The notes beneath the pieces are model-generated. The model searched no databases, was not told the origin of the DNA, and worked only from the letters and a program-made list of their open reading frames with translations. DNA of 64,000 nucleotides, from NCBI GenBank assembly GCA_045531965.1, contig JAZSFA010000078.1:1-64000 (forward strand), given 5' to 3'. How positions within the stretch are numbered: position 1 is the first letter of the stretch; every line of letters starts with the position of its first letter. The position numbers and the translations under genes were made by a program. This document shows positions 8,070 to 17,007 of this stretch, piece by piece. The stretch comes from CAMEON01 sp045531965 (GTDB lineage Bacteria; Bacillota; Clostridia; Oscillospirales; CAG-272).

Positions 8070-8696
8070 ATGAAAATTTTATTTCAGGGAGACAGCGTGA
8101 CCGATGCCGGGAGAGACCGAAGTAACCCCAATGATATGGGTGAGGGCTACCCGAAATACGCGTCGGCCATGATCCAGGATTCCTTCCCCGACACAGAGTT
8201 TGAATTTTACAACTTAGGCATCAGCGGAAACAGAACCGAGCATCTCGTGGCTCGTTTGGAAACCGATTTCATCGAGATCCAACCCGATATCCTTTCCATT
8301 ATGATCGGCGTTAACGACGTATGGCATCATTATGACTTCGAGCATATCGAAACGACCGACGAGTATTTTGAAGCCAATCTCCGTAAGATTTTGTCCGAGG
8401 TCAGAGAAAAGACCCCCGCCAAGATCCTGCTCGTTCAACCCTTCCTGTTGGATGTGGCTGACAAAGCGCACATGCGCCCCGAGCTGGAACGAAAGCAGGT
8501 CATTTTTGCCCGCCTTGCAGAGGAGTACGCCGACGCGTATCTCCCCATGGATGAGATCTTCCATACCGAGACAGAGGAAGAGCCTACTTATTACGCCACT
8601 GACGGCGTACACCCAACACCCGACGGCGCGTGCTATATCGGAGAAGCTTATCTCCGTGCCGTCACCCCCCTCATCGAATCCCTCGTTGAGGATTGA
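8070..8696 (+). CDS. SGNH/GDSL-family esterase
   Basis: This 208-residue protein carries all four SGNH blocks: GDSVTD (block I, catalytic Ser, residues 6-11), Gly in GISGNRTEHL (block II), GVNDVWH (block III, Asn) and DGVHPTPDGA (block V, Asp-His pair). It has no signal peptide, so a cytoplasmic esterase or acyl hydrolase is likely. The substrate cannot be told from sequence; relatives deacetylate sugars or hydrolyse acyl esters. It follows pduL by 40 bp without a visible terminator and could be read from the same promoter. The ribosome site (AAAAGG) is weak and rather far from the ATG. Confidence 0.88.
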   Translation: MKILFQGDSVTDAGRDRSNPNDMGEGYPKYASAMIQDSFPDTEFEFYNLGISGNRTEHLVARLETDFIEIQPDILSIMIGVNDVWHHYDFEHIETTDEYFEANLRKILSEVREKTPAKILLVQPFLLDVADKAHMRPELERKQVIFARLAEEYADAYLPMDEIFHTETEEEPTYYATDGVHPTPDGACYIGEAYLRAVTPLIESLVED

Positions 8697-8798
8697 CCTG
8701 CGGTTTGGTTGCAATAACCACCGTTTACCTTGGGGGCGAACTGTGTTCGCACGCCTCTATCATTTTATTTTGTTAATCTTACAAAGGAGATATGTATC

Positions 8799-9515
8799 AT
8801 GAGCAATGAGTACAAGTGCGAGTACGCAATGAGCCATGAGGTTCAGAACATGTGTACCGTCAAACAGGGTCCTAACCACGGTCCCGCCCCTCTGCCTGAA
8901 GAGGGTCAATGGATTCAGGCAAGACAGATCAGCGACATCTCTGCTTACACCCACGGTGTAGGCTGGTGCGCTCCCCAGCAGGGTGCCTGCAAGCTGTCCC
9001 TGAACGTCAAGAACGGCATCATCGAGGAAGCCCTCGTCGAGACCATCGGTTGCTCGGGTATGACCCACTCTGCCGCTATGGCAGCCGAGATCCTTCCCGG
9101 TAAGACCCTCCTTGAGGCTCTGAACACCGACCTGGTGTGCGATGCCATCAACACCGCTATGCGCGAGCTGTTCCTGCAGATCGTCTACGGTCGTAGCCAG
9201 TCCGCTTTCTCTGAGGGGGGCTTGGTCATCGGCGCAGGTATGGAAGACCTGGGTAAGGGCGAGCGTTCCATGGTCGGTACCATGTACGGTACCCGTGCCA
9301 AGGGCGTGCGTTACCTGGAGATGACCGAGGGCTACTGCACTCGCATGGCTCTGGATGAGAACAACGAAGTAATCGGCTATGAGTTCGTATCTCTTGGCAA
9401 GATGACCGACTTCATCAAGAAGGGCATGGAGCCTAATGAAGCATACGAGAAAGCCAAGGGTACCTACGGTCGGTTCAATGATGCTGTCAAGTACATTGAC
9501 CCCCGTAAGGAATAA
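8799..9515 (+). CDS. NifU/IscU-like iron-sulfur cluster assembly scaffold protein
   Basis: The 238-residue product resembles the large NifU/IscU-like scaffold proteins of anaerobic Clostridia. The central part (NVKNGIIEEALVETIGCSGMTHSA split by usual IscU spacing, then AAEILPGKTL) corresponds to the IscU fold with its conserved Cys. Further Cys in GWCAPQQGACKL and GYCTRM may complete a binding site. Start 8799 follows AAAGGAGA at 8 nt; the frame continues upstream to 8730 but without a ribosome site. It lies 18 bp before the GGGtGRT gene, an association seen in many anaerobes, implying joint action. No cysteine desulfurase is present here. Role in cluster assembly is inferred. Confidence 0.82.
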   Translation: MSNEYKCEYAMSHEVQNMCTVKQGPNHGPAPLPEEGQWIQARQISDISAYTHGVGWCAPQQGACKLSLNVKNGIIEEALVETIGCSGMTHSAAMAAEILPGKTLLEALNTDLVCDAINTAMRELFLQIVYGRSQSAFSEGGLVIGAGMEDLGKGERSMVGTMYGTRAKGVRYLEMTEGYCTRMALDENNEVIGYEFVSLGKMTDFIKKGMEPNEAYEKAKGTYGRFNDAVKYIDPRKE

Positions 9516-9533
9516 GATAGAAGGGACTGTATA

Positions 9534-10532
9534 ATGGCAAAATTTGAAGGTTACGAGAGACGCGAAGCGAAGATCCTCGCCGCTCTCGCTGAATACGGTA
9601 TCAACTCCATTGACGAGTGTAAGGAAATCTGCGACGCTTACGGCATCGATCCCTACAAGATCGTCGAAGAAACCCAGCCCATCTGCTTCGAGAACGCTAA
9701 GTGGGCATACGTTGTAGGCGCAGCCATCGCCATCAAGAAGGGCTGCACCAAGGCTTCCGACGCCGCTGCCGCTATCGGTATCGGTCTGCAGGCTTTCTGC
9801 ATTCCCGGCTCTGTTGCTGAGAACAGAAAGGTTGGTCTCGGTCACGGCAACCTGGGCAAGATGCTCCTCTCCGAGGAGACCGAGTGCTTCTGCTTCCTCG
9901 CCGGTCACGAGTCCTTCGCCGCCGCTGAGGGTGCTATCAAGATCGCGCTCAACGCTAACAAGGTTCGTACCCAGCCCCTCCGCGTCATTCTGAACGGTTT
10001 GGGCAAGGACGCCGCTTACATCATCGCTCGTATCAACGGCTTCACCTACGTCAAGACCGCCTTCGATCCCTACACCGAGACCGTCACCGTTCTCGAGGAG
10101 AAGCCCTTCTCCAAGGGTCCCCGCGCTGACGTTCGCTGCTATGGCTCCGACAACGTCCCCGAGGGTGTGGCTATCATGAAGCTGGAGAACGTCGGTGTGT
10201 CCATTACCGGTAACTCCACCAACCCCACCCGCTTCCAGCACCCCGTCGCAGGTACCTACAAGAAATGGTGCCAGGAGAACGGCGTGAGCTACTTCTCCGT
10301 GGCTTCCGGTGGCGGTACCGGCCGTACCCTCCACCCCGATAACATGGCAGCAGGTCCTTCCTCCTACGGTATGACCGACACCATGGGCCGTATGCACTCC
10401 GACGCTCAGTTCGCAGGCTCCTCCTCCGTGCCCGCTCACGTTGAGATGATGGGTCTGATCGGCGCAGGTAACAACCCCATGGTTGGTATGACCGTGGCTG
10501 TGGCTGTGGCTATCGAAGAGGCTTCCAAGTAA
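9534..10532 (+). CDS. GGGtGRT family protein
   Basis: The 332-residue protein is named after the motif GGGTGRT at residues 259-265, inside VASGGGTGRTLHP, which is the hallmark of the family. Its biochemical function is unknown; the glycine-rich loop could bind a nucleotide or phosphate. It is cytoplasmic, with no signal or membrane segment. Several Cys are present (DECKEICDAYG, PICFEN, ECFCFLAGHE), compatible with a metal or Fe-S cofactor. Codon use is strongly biased to C-ending codons, which suggests high expression. It is almost certainly co-transcribed with the NifU-like gene and ends at a strong terminator. Confidence 0.9.
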   Translation: MAKFEGYERREAKILAALAEYGINSIDECKEICDAYGIDPYKIVEETQPICFENAKWAYVVGAAIAIKKGCTKASDAAAAIGIGLQAFCIPGSVAENRKVGLGHGNLGKMLLSEETECFCFLAGHESFAAAEGAIKIALNANKVRTQPLRVILNGLGKDAAYIIARINGFTYVKTAFDPYTETVTVLEEKPFSKGPRADVRCYGSDNVPEGVAIMKLENVGVSITGNSTNPTRFQHPVAGTYKKWCQENGVSYFSVASGGGTGRTLHPDNMAAGPSSYGMTDTMGRMHSDAQFAGSSSVPAHVEMMGLIGAGNNPMVGMTVAVAVAIEEASK

Positions 10533-10540
10533 TATCCACC

Positions 10541-10572
10541 GAACACCGTCCCCTGGGGACGGTGTTCTTTTT
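10541..10572 (+). terminator. strong intrinsic terminator
   Basis: GAACACCGTCCCC (10541-10553) and GGGGACGGTGTTC (10555-10567) form a perfect 13-bp inverted repeat, followed by TTTTT. It ends the NifU-like/GGGtGRT transcript. Confidence 0.92.
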
Positions 10573-10596
10573 GACATGACAAATTTTCCGTATGGC

Positions 10597-10625
10597 TTGA
10601 CGAATAATTATCTTCATGTTATAAT
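10597..10625 (+). promoter_or_regulatory. promoter of the zinc-ribbon membrane protein gene
   Basis: TTGACG (10597-10602) and TATAAT (10620-10625), spacer 17 bp, 50 bp before the start codon. Confidence 0.8.
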
Positions 10626-10675
10626 GACCTTACCATCATTATCGCAATCGAATCAAGACCAAAGGAGAGAACGAC

Positions 10676-11260
10676 ATGTCAAAAATGTGCCCGCATTGCG
10701 GTGTGAAATACCAAAACAGCGCAACCAAATGCCTCATATGCAAAATTGAGCTTCCGGAAAACCACGGCCATAAGAAAATGAAGAAGCTGGTCTTCTCGGG
10801 AATTATTGGGATCGTGTTGGTCGGAATCGCCATCACTCTGGTATCGATGCTTACAGGTCCCAAAGCGGCAGTCCGAAGGATCGTGGAAGGCTTCAAGCAA
10901 AATGATCCCCAAGCAATCATGGCCATGCTCCCGGATTTCGTTCTGGAATCGGATAAGATCGACCGCCGGGAACTTGAGCTCGAAATGACGACTGATTCTC
11001 TAACTCTGTCAAAATACATATTCTCCTACAACATTGAAGAGGTAAAGGATCCCACATCTCAGGAATGCGAGAAACTCATGGAGAACTTCCGCTACATTGC
11101 CGGAGAGGACTTTGATGATCGCGAAATCAAAGATATCAAGATCATTTGGGTCAATTATAAGGGCGATATTCCCGGCTTCTGGCCTTCCCATGCCACGCGG
11201 TTCACAATGATCAAGTACCAAGGACGTTGGTACTGGTGGCCAGAAACTGTCAACAGATAA
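10676..11260 (+). CDS. zinc-ribbon single-pass membrane protein
   Basis: The 194-residue protein begins with a zinc ribbon (CPHCG at residues 5-9, CLICK at 20-24). A Lys/His linker (GHKKMKK) and one membrane helix at about residues 40-60 (LVFSGIIGIVLVGIAI) follow. The outer part of about 130 residues has an NTF2/DUF-like look (AVRRIVEGFKQNDPQAIMAML, then WPETVN at the end), the pattern of small extracellular ligand-binding or lipoprotein-like domains. The Cys pairs place the N-terminus in the cytoplasm. It has its own promoter and the TasA-like gene starts 167 bp later with another promoter. A link to the SipW locus is positional only. Confidence 0.75.
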   Translation: MSKMCPHCGVKYQNSATKCLICKIELPENHGHKKMKKLVFSGIIGIVLVGIAITLVSMLTGPKAAVRRIVEGFKQNDPQAIMAMLPDFVLESDKIDRRELELEMTTDSLTLSKYIFSYNIEEVKDPTSQECEKLMENFRYIAGEDFDDREIKDIKIIWVNYKGDIPGFWPSHATRFTMIKYQGRWYWWPETVNR

Positions 11261-11354
11261 TTGCTTATTTAACAATTTGTTTTCTTGTTGCTTTTTGCTT
11301 GATTGACATCGTAAGCCAATTGAGTAAAACTTGAAGCAAAAAGCCTAAACAGGG

Positions 11355-11383
11355 TTGACATTCCATCGAAAAAATGATAGAAT
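11355..11383 (+). promoter_or_regulatory. promoter of the large SipW-signal protein gene
   Basis: TTGACA (11355-11360) and TAGAAT (11378-11383), spacer 17 bp, 44 bp upstream of ATG 11428. Confidence 0.78.
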
Positions 11384-11427
11384 AAAATATCTATATTATG
11401 TCATTATGTCGGGAAAGGAGAGCATAT

Positions 11428-12924
11428 ATGAAAACTTTAAAACGGATTAGTGCTTGTATAGGCATCTTCTTTATGTTTTGCTTTGTCTGTATCGGTTACG
11501 CCGCCATTTCTGACAACCTTCTGATCACCGGTTCGGCGGAAACGGATATACCCTCGGGTTTGTTCATCGTAGACGTTTCGGTTGAAAGTGAGTCGTATGT
11601 TGATAAAAACACCGTGGAGTTTATTCCTTATACAACAACCGTCAAATCCACCATTAGCAGATCCAACCGTTATTACGAGGGCAAGGTTACCTACAAGATC
11701 ACCGTACTCAATAACACAAAGCTGACTTATTCGTACAGAGATATCTATTTCCAAGCGAATTTGAGCGGCTATAACGGAAACCAATATGTTTCAGGTTCCA
11801 ACGGTTCTCGAAACATTGGCGTTGTGTGTGAATTGAAAGATGCCGACACAGCAGATAAGATCGTCAAACCCGGCGATACCCTCGAATTTGAGGTGACTTA
11901 TACCGTTGGTACTAACAGAGACAGAAATACCAACTGGGCCACCATGATTAACTACCAGTTTGGTATCAACGTGGACGGAGAGAGAGAAGCCCTTGACGTC
12001 ATTGAATCCAAGTTTTTGAATATCCTGAATACCCAGTCGACTTATGAACAACTGATTGATGTATTGGATAATAAGTTTGACGGTTATCAGGAATGGACCT
12101 CCAACTACATCGGAAACGTGCAGAGCTCCACCAGCGAAGACTCCGTTGCGGTCAACACCCTGTTTGCAGGTCAGTTGCAGATCACTGTCGGACAGGAAGA
12201 TATGGATGCCACGGTACTGATCAAGCATGAAAATCTTGACGGAAACACCATGACAGGTGACGATTATACAGCCGTAAATTCGAGCAACGGAGGCGTGTTC
12301 AACGGATATGGCTGCGAAATGACTCTGTATCTGACCATCGACCCGTTGGAGAGAGCGGGGTCGTATGTGCCGGTGTACGTGGCGGTATTCACCTGTGATC
12401 GGGATGAAAACGGCAATATTGTGAGTGACTGGTACAGAATCGGTGATACCTACGCCGGTGAAGCCAACGTGGTTTCCTACGAAGGCGGCAACGGAACGGG
12501 TTCCTTCGTCACGGACAACTGGATAGCCTACCGAGAGACCTACACCATGGTCGAGGGTTATTCCTACGATATCAACGGTGCCGTTTATCAACTTGATGCG
12601 TATACCTACGATATCGCCGCAGGTGTCAACATTGAAAGCATCGTCATGGCGCATGACGACAGAGCCGTCAGCATTTTCCAAACGCTCCTTGACGACGCGA
12701 AAAGGATCATTGATAGCCGTGAATTTGCGGGTGTAGGTATTGATCTCGTGGAAGAAGTCTATAGCAGTCTTTCCCGCTATTATACGTTGGACGAGAACGG
12801 CAATCCCATTGCCAACGCTAGCTTGACCCGAAGCCAGTTCTCACCGGTGATCTCAGATCTTTACTACGTTGTCAGTGAGACCTTGATGAAAATGGAAGCT
12901 CTAACTCAACAACAACAGTCATAA
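11428..12924 (+). CDS. large secreted protein with SipW-type signal peptide (TasA/camelysin-like)
   Basis: The protein is 498 residues from ATG 11428, set by GGAAAGGAG. The N-terminus is a SipW-class signal: Lys-rich start, hydrophobic core (IGIFFMFCFVCIGYA), then AAISDNLLITGSAE, the same layout as the small secreted protein downstream (YAALTDVLDITGSAD). Mature residues 35-200 look like a beta-rich TasA/CalY-type domain with Asn/Thr-rich strands. Residues about 290-400 form a second beta-rich region with many Tyr and Gly. The C-terminus (residues 405-498) is helical. There is no LPXTG motif or membrane anchor, so it is probably released or polymerised. The dedicated signal peptidase is encoded about 0.9 kb downstream. 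Fibre formation is inferred from the TasA resemblance. Confidence 0.75.
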   Translation: MKTLKRISACIGIFFMFCFVCIGYAAISDNLLITGSAETDIPSGLFIVDVSVESESYVDKNTVEFIPYTTTVKSTISRSNRYYEGKVTYKITVLNNTKLTYSYRDIYFQANLSGYNGNQYVSGSNGSRNIGVVCELKDADTADKIVKPGDTLEFEVTYTVGTNRDRNTNWATMINYQFGINVDGEREALDVIESKFLNILNTQSTYEQLIDVLDNKFDGYQEWTSNYIGNVQSSTSEDSVAVNTLFAGQLQITVGQEDMDATVLIKHENLDGNTMTGDDYTAVNSSNGGVFNGYGCEMTLYLTIDPLERAGSYVPVYVAVFTCDRDENGNIVSDWYRIGDTYAGEANVVSYEGGNGTGSFVTDNWIAYRETYTMVEGYSYDINGAVYQLDAYTYDIAAGVNIESIVMAHDDRAVSIFQTLLDDAKRIIDSREFAGVGIDLVEEVYSSLSRYYTLDENGNPIANASLTRSQFSPVISDLYYVVSETLMKMEALTQQQQS

Positions 12925-12956
12925 AAGCTTAATAAACGATATCATTACTAGCTATA

Positions 12957-13003
12957 GAGCTGTTTCAAGCACAGATGACAAAGCGTTTGAAACAGCTCTT
13001 TTG
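12957..13003 (+). terminator. terminator of the large SipW-signal gene
   Basis: GAGCTGTTTCAA (12957-12968) pairs with TTGAAACAGCTC (12987-12998), followed by TTTTG. Confidence 0.88.
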
Positions 13004-13132
13004 TATTTCAAGTTCAAAGCGCACCGTTTCTTTGACCATCCACAACCGCTCATATGTTATATCATGAGCTAAAGATAGCAAGATTTGTGTTTTTTAACAA
13101 ATTTTTCATTGCATTTTTGTGACAATGGTTGA

Positions 13133-13161
13133 TTGAAAAATGCAATCATTGATGATATAAT
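13133..13161 (+). promoter_or_regulatory. promoter of the small SipW-signal gene
   Basis: TTGAAA (13133-13138) and TATAAT (13156-13161), spacer 17 bp. The start codon lies about 120 bp downstream, an unusually long leader for this window. Confidence 0.75.
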
Positions 13162-13280
13162 ACATTTGAAAAAGACTTTATTTCAGTAAAGTTTTTCTTC
13201 TATTATGTATATCCCATAAAGCCTCAGGCTTTATTCGATATAAAATGCCCACAATTTTTTCTATTCAAAGGAGAACAACC

Positions 13281-13781
13281 ATGAAAAAAAGAAGATCAGT
13301 TGTGATCGCATTCCTGCTCATCGCCGCTTTGGTCATGGGTATCGGTTACGCCGCTTTGACCGACGTACTGGACATTACCGGTAGCGCCGACATCAACCAG
13401 TCCGCCGCTGAAGATTCCTTCAACGACGATATTTTCTTCACTGCTGCCGTCGCTAATCAGACCGGCAACACTGCTTCTGTCAATGCTGACAACAATGACA
13501 AGGCTTCCTTCACCGCAAACACCCTCAAGGGTAAGGATGACACCGCAACCTTCACCTTCACCATCAAGAACAACGGTGACCTGGATGCCATGATTACCCC
13601 CAGCATCTCCAGCAACACTCAGCCCGAATACTTTGAGTTGAGCAGCGATTGGAATGGTCAGCCTACCGAACTGAAGGCCGGTCAGGAAGTTACTTACACT
13701 GTTACTGTTAAGTTGCTCCAGACCCCCACTGCAACCCTCGGCGGCTCCTTCATCATTGAGTTGACTGCTGTTGCAGAATAA
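13281..13781 (+). CDS. small secreted protein with SipW-type signal peptide (TasA/CalY-like)
   Basis: This 166-residue protein starts at ATG 13281 after CAAAGGAG. The signal is KKRRS plus a hydrophobic core (VVIAFLLIAALVMGIGYA), followed by the SipW-class boundary AALTDVLDITGSAD. The mature part is a single beta-sandwich-like domain rich in Asn, Thr and Ala (TFTFTIKNNGDLDAMI, then GSFIIELTAVAE), typical of camelysin/TasA-type subunits. No anchor is present, which suits assembly into a surface fibre or release. Its C-ending codons and strong promoter suggest an abundant product. SipW-like peptidase follows after 78 bp and is likely co-transcribed. Confidence 0.82.
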   Translation: MKKRRSVVIAFLLIAALVMGIGYAALTDVLDITGSADINQSAAEDSFNDDIFFTAAVANQTGNTASVNADNNDKASFTANTLKGKDDTATFTFTIKNNGDLDAMITPSISSNTQPEYFELSSDWNGQPTELKAGQEVTYTVTVKLLQTPTATLGGSFIIELTAVAE

Positions 13782-13859
13782 TTTCAGATAACATTTCAAC
13801 ATAGCGATTCAAGTCTTTTACAAGTAAAGTTCAACCTTTGAACGGAAAGGAGGACGCTT

Positions 13860-14984
13860 ATGAACCGCGACGTAAAACGAGTCATCATTTTATCAGCGAT
13901 CATTTGCGTTCTCCTGCTTGGTTCGCTGCTTATCCCCGTAGAGCAGAGTGGGATACTGGGTGCTTGCCTTTTGGTTCCCGCGGCTCTCGTGGTGTTCTTC
14001 ACCGTCAAAAAAAGACGGATCCCCTCCATCAATAAATACCAGGTTCTGCTGATCGTGGGCGTCTGCGGAATGCTCTACATCATGCTCTACTATCTCCTGG
14101 GTCTCCATTTCGGTATGGGTCGGAGATCGCAGAGCATGAGTTGGGGATCGTTTTTGAGCGGTGTTTTGCCGATCATTTTGAGTATCATAGCGTCCGAAAT
14201 CATAAGAGTGGTACTACTTTCTCAAAAAATCCGTTTCGCTTCCGTTATGTCCTATATCATCTGCGTTGCCACAGATCTTTTGATGGCAGGCGGTCTCATA
14301 GGCGTTAAGGGATTTAACGATTTTATGGATCTCGTAGGACTGGCAGGACTGTCGGCTGTCACAAGCCATATTCTATACCACTACTTAGCTAAACGATACG
14401 GGGTTCTCCCCGGATTGCTTCTTCGCTTGATGCTTGCTCTTTATTCCATCATCATCCCCGTAGTGCCGTTGGTTCCCGATGCTCTCAAGGCTATGGGCGG
14501 TCTTCTCTTCCCTCTGTTTGTCTACTTGTTTGTGGATATGCTGTATGAGAAAAAGAAAATCACGCACAAAAAACCCGGAGCGCTGTCATATATATGCGGT
14601 GGCGTGGTGGTGGTTCTTATGATTTCGATCGTTATGATCGTGTCCTGTCAATTCCGGATTGGCGCGCTCGTCATTGGCTCCGGTAGTATGACCGGAGAAC
14701 TAAACGTAGGAGATGCCGCTGTTTATGAGCGGTACGACGGACAGGTAATTAACGAAGGAGACGTTATCGTCTTCCGCTCGGGTAATACCCGAGTGATCCA
14801 TCGGGTCGTAGATATTAACAGTGTCAACGGTGAGTTGCGTTACGTAACTCGCGGCGATGCTAATGAAGATAACGATATAGGTTACAGAACCCACGCTGAT
14901 ATTATTGGCGTTGTGCATTTCAAAGTGGCATATATCGGATATCCGTCCATATGGATCAGAGATATTTTCAAAAATAATTCATAG
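13860..14984 (+). CDS. sipW: SipW-type signal peptidase I with multi-pass N-terminal domain
   Basis: This 374-residue enzyme should remove the SipW-class signals of the two secreted proteins upstream. The C-terminal third (about residues 255-374) is the S26 domain: catalytic Ser276 in GSGSM, and His314 in TRVIHRVV in place of the usual Lys, which is the ER/SipW-type arrangement. The rest of the fold follows (GDVIVFRSG, TRGDANEDND). Residues 1-250 contain about seven or eight hydrophobic segments, more than in Bacillus SipW, so the peptidase is fused to a polytopic membrane domain of unknown role. The start follows AAAGGAGG. A 15-bp gap joins it to the DUF5305 gene. Confidence 0.9.
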   Translation: MNRDVKRVIILSAIICVLLLGSLLIPVEQSGILGACLLVPAALVVFFTVKKRRIPSINKYQVLLIVGVCGMLYIMLYYLLGLHFGMGRRSQSMSWGSFLSGVLPIILSIIASEIIRVVLLSQKIRFASVMSYIICVATDLLMAGGLIGVKGFNDFMDLVGLAGLSAVTSHILYHYLAKRYGVLPGLLLRLMLALYSIIIPVVPLVPDALKAMGGLLFPLFVYLFVDMLYEKKKITHKKPGALSYICGGVVVVLMISIVMIVSCQFRIGALVIGSGSMTGELNVGDAAVYERYDGQVINEGDVIVFRSGNTRVIHRVVDINSVNGELRYVTRGDANEDNDIGYRTHADIIGVVHFKVAYIGYPSIWIRDIFKNNS

Positions 14985-14999
14985 AAGGGAGGTAGTCAT

Positions 15000-16823
<1,824 letters not shown>

Positions 16824-16835
16824 TTCCTTTATCGG

Positions 16836-16895
16836 GAGAATCAAGTGTGAATTAAAGAGGCTTCTCTTTGTTCCGCACTTGGTTCTCTTTTTTTA
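16836..16895 (+). terminator. terminator of the SipW/DUF5305 operon
   Basis: GAGAATCAAGTGTG (16836-16849) pairs with CGCACTTGGTTCTC, followed by TTTTTTT. The loop is long and holds a small hairpin (AAAGAGGCTTCTCTTT). Confidence 0.85.
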
Positions 16896-16946
16896 CAGAG
16901 AAAATACTGCACAAATTAAACGCTTGTTATTTAGGGAAAACGATTC

Positions 16947-16975
16947 TTGACACTAAAGCTCATTTATGGTATCAT
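16947..16975 (+). promoter_or_regulatory. promoter of the DUF4091 lipoprotein gene
   Basis: TTGACA (16947-16952) and TATCAT (16970-16975), spacer 17 bp, 32 bp upstream of ATG 17008. Confidence 0.78.
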
Positions 16976-17007
16976 TATAGAATAGTATATCACACTTGGA
17001 GGTCCCC

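Larger units (their letters stand above)
12925..13280. other. 356-bp intergenic region with terminator, promoter and leader
   Basis: The region holds a terminator (12957-13003) and an AT-rich tract. A promoter (13133-13161) then drives a leader of about 110 nt. The leader contains a hairpin ATAAAGCCT-CA-GGCTTTAT at 13216-13235 without a T-run, which may stabilise the mRNA. No gene was found. Confidence 0.7.

Noticed and set aside
8760..10577. 605-codon open frame on the minus strand
   Set aside because: It lies antisense to the NifU-like and GGGtGRT genes. The frame stays open because of their strong codon bias; the predicted protein is low-complexity and lacks a ribosome site.
12925..13280. 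Possible riboswitch in the leader of the small TasA-like gene
   Set aside because: Only simple hairpins are seen; no known aptamer core was recognised.
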